Shown here in pieces: positions 62,144 through 64,000 of a stretch of DNA of 64,000 nt. The notes under the pieces are model-generated. The model had not been told where the DNA came from. It saw only the letters and a program-made list of their open reading frames with translations, and searched no databases. Position 1 is the first letter of the stretch, and each line of letters begins with the position of its first letter. A program made the translations under genes and the position numbers. The DNA is from Triplophysa rosa (taxonomy: Eukaryota; Chordata; Actinopteri; Cypriniformes; Nemacheilidae). The stretch is from assembly GCF_024868665.1 (NCBI RefSeq), contig NC_079905.1, positions 9,883,080 through 9,947,079 on the forward strand, given 5' to 3'.

Positions 62144-64000
62144 GTGAGAACTGAATTGCAAAGATACAGACCGTTTCAAACATTTTTGCTCCCCAGATAG
62201 TAGGCAACCGTGTCCTGTTCCCCTTTGTAAACCTGCATGACTTTTTTCTTGTGCAGAACACAAGAAATCTTTTTTTTAGAATGTTGGTAACCAAACAACG
62301 TTGATCCCCATTGACAACCACTGATGCATTTCTCAGAATATCTTCTTTTGTGTTTCACAGAAGAAAGAGTCATATACATGTTTTGAATATAGATGGGAAT
62401 GAATAAATGATGAATAAATATTTCTGTGTGAACTCTTTTTAAGATGAAAAATTATTTTCTTCCTGGTGGTCAGATTGTTCTACAATAATATTAGGAAACA
62501 GTTGCGTTGATATGAAAGCTGTGTAGAGTCAGCACATTAGGGGGACATCCTGGTAAAAAATTAGGATGTCAACAACTTTCGTCAGCATTTTTAATTATTT
62601 TGCTTCTATTATGGCTTGTTGAAACTGTTTAGACTGAACCGTATAATCATGTTACTCTGGATTCTAACAGATAAATGATGTGTGGTACTGAAATTTGAAC
62701 CTGAGGTCACAGTTCATTTGTATTTACATCATGAAAACACAGTTGCTGAGTCGACATTCTGACATCGGTCCGTTTATCTGACAAAAACTATAAAGAAATC
62801 TGTTATCTGTCTGTGGATTGTGAATTGGTCGAGTAAAGATCTGTGATAGTTAACTTTAAACCCTATGTAAACAAATTGATTGTAAACCCTTGATTCATTT
62901 GTTGAGTACTGCATCTACTGGGAGGTTAATATTACAAAAATAATTTGAATAATGGTTGGTAATAAAAACATTAAGGGTTGGCAGTCTTAAACCTTATTTA
63001 AGGGTTGGCAGTATTTAACCTATACATGTGCTATGTGTATGTGATTTAAATAGCTCATTGTTCATGGAAAGTTTGTAAGTGTAAGAATAGACTTTGTTTT
63101 GAAGCGTTGAATGGAATTTGGAAGGAAAGAATGATTTGTAATGTAAACCCAAACATGAAGCGACATAGTCTTTTGTCATCTGGTTTGGCAAAGGCTTTGT
63201 GTTCAAGGCAACTGAACAACACAAAAAAAATGTAAACTGGTTATTTTTTGCTGACTTGCTGGATTCATTCAAAGGCTGTTATGAAAACTGTAGAGGAATG
63301 TAAATTTCTTCAATATCGAATGTATCACACGGTGATTTATTCAGCAAACTATATGCTGCTTGGTAAAACACTCTTTGCTTGAGGGAAATGCCTCAAGTCA
63401 TTATTTAAAATAACGAATATTATTTATTTTAATTTCTATTTAAGACTGTTCTTGGATTATTAACTTGGCAAATGGTGAAAAGCATTTTTAAATATTCACA
63501 ATGTTGGTCTTACATTGGCACGTCCTACTTCTTTGCTCATTGTCTGTTTGTCCACAAGAATTTATGATTCATGCATGCTTAGATTAAAGACCAAGCTAAC
63601 GTTCACTTTTATTAAAATGCTATACAGTCTCAAATACCATGCACACTACATAAACAGGTGTGTGCTGTAACATTTTTAGTCTTGCTGTAATATAAACAAA
63701 TACTTGATATGGTGTAATGACACCAAACAGTCACTCATGTAAATATCTGCTAGTACAGAATATTCATTGTGTCACGTGTTGTGAGGCTGTTGTGCTTGTT
63801 GCATACGTCACCTCTGCCCCATAGGTGGATTTGATTTACTCCATCTATAAAATTATCCATGCAAAGCCATTTAATCACAACCTGCCAAAATGTATCATTA
63901 GCGCTGATGGCAATATGAATGGGATCAGTAGCTACTATGGGCGTAACGGTTCTCGGTAAAAAAATTAACCGCACGGTTCTCCACCAACCGGCTCATCTTA
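62144..64000 (+). other. pdk4 intron 2 (continues beyond the window)
   Basis: It holds MITE copy 13 near its start. At the right edge GGGCGTAACGGTTCTCGG (63939-64000) looks like the first bases of another dispersed fish repeat. Exon 3 of pdk4 was not found. Confidence 0.65.
62216..62442. mobile_element. Palindromic MITE, copy 13, in pdk4 intron 2
   Basis: It shares GTGCAGAACACAAGAAATC and AGAATATCTTCTTTTGTGTT arms; the ends are degraded. It begins about 70 bp after the pdk4 exon 2 donor. Confidence 0.66.

Overview
The window is a piece of a teleost fish chromosome, most likely cyprinid. The evidence is vertebrate gene structure with GT-AG introns, AT-rich introns, and a dense load of short foldback DNA transposons, tRNA-derived SINEs and an L2-type LINE tail of the kinds common in zebrafish and carp genomes. 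No bacterial, plasmid or viral genes were seen.

Most of the window (about 6.8-60.1 kb, minus strand) is one gene, dync1i1, encoding cytoplasmic dynein 1 intermediate chain 1. All 16 coding exons can be read. Their phases join without a break into a 626-residue protein, close to the 628-645 residues of mammalian isoforms, and a probable non-coding first exon brings the total to 17. The N-terminal exons (58.9-53.8 kb) carry the dynactin-binding coiled coil, a Ser/Thr-rich linker, a symmetric 60-bp cassette exon and the light-chain-binding region. The exons from 31.5 kb to 7.35 kb encode the WD40 propeller. The largest introns are about 19.3 kb (34.5-53.8 kb), 9.6 kb (21.5-31.1 kb) and 5.4 kb (12.6-18.0 kb).

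To the right, head to head with dync1i1, the first two coding exons of a pyruvate dehydrogenase kinase (pdk4 by synteny) lie at 61.46-62.14 kb on the plus strand; the rest lies beyond the window. To the left, on the plus strand and facing the dync1i1 3' end, are two decayed exons of slc25a13 (citrin) at 3.9 kb and 5.3 kb. The first has indels, an altered carrier-signature lysine and a stop, and the exon that should lie between the two is not found. The order SLC25A13-DYNC1I1-PDK4 matches human 7q21.3, so this is the same ancestral block with citrin apparently lost on this copy.

The non-coding sequence holds at least 13 copies of one palindromic MITE family, two hAT-type elements with perfect 8-bp target duplications, a roughly 980-bp element with inverted repeats of about 108 bp, several satellites and two long GAAA-type microsatellites. 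One of these, (TTTC)28 on the coding strand, starts at nucleotide 5 of the intron after the cassette exon. Human DYNC1I1 exons 15 and 17 are known DLX5/6 limb enhancers, and the counterparts of both are intact here. I found no convincing new biological system; the best leads are the microsatellite beside the cassette exon, the citrin relic and the enhancer exons.
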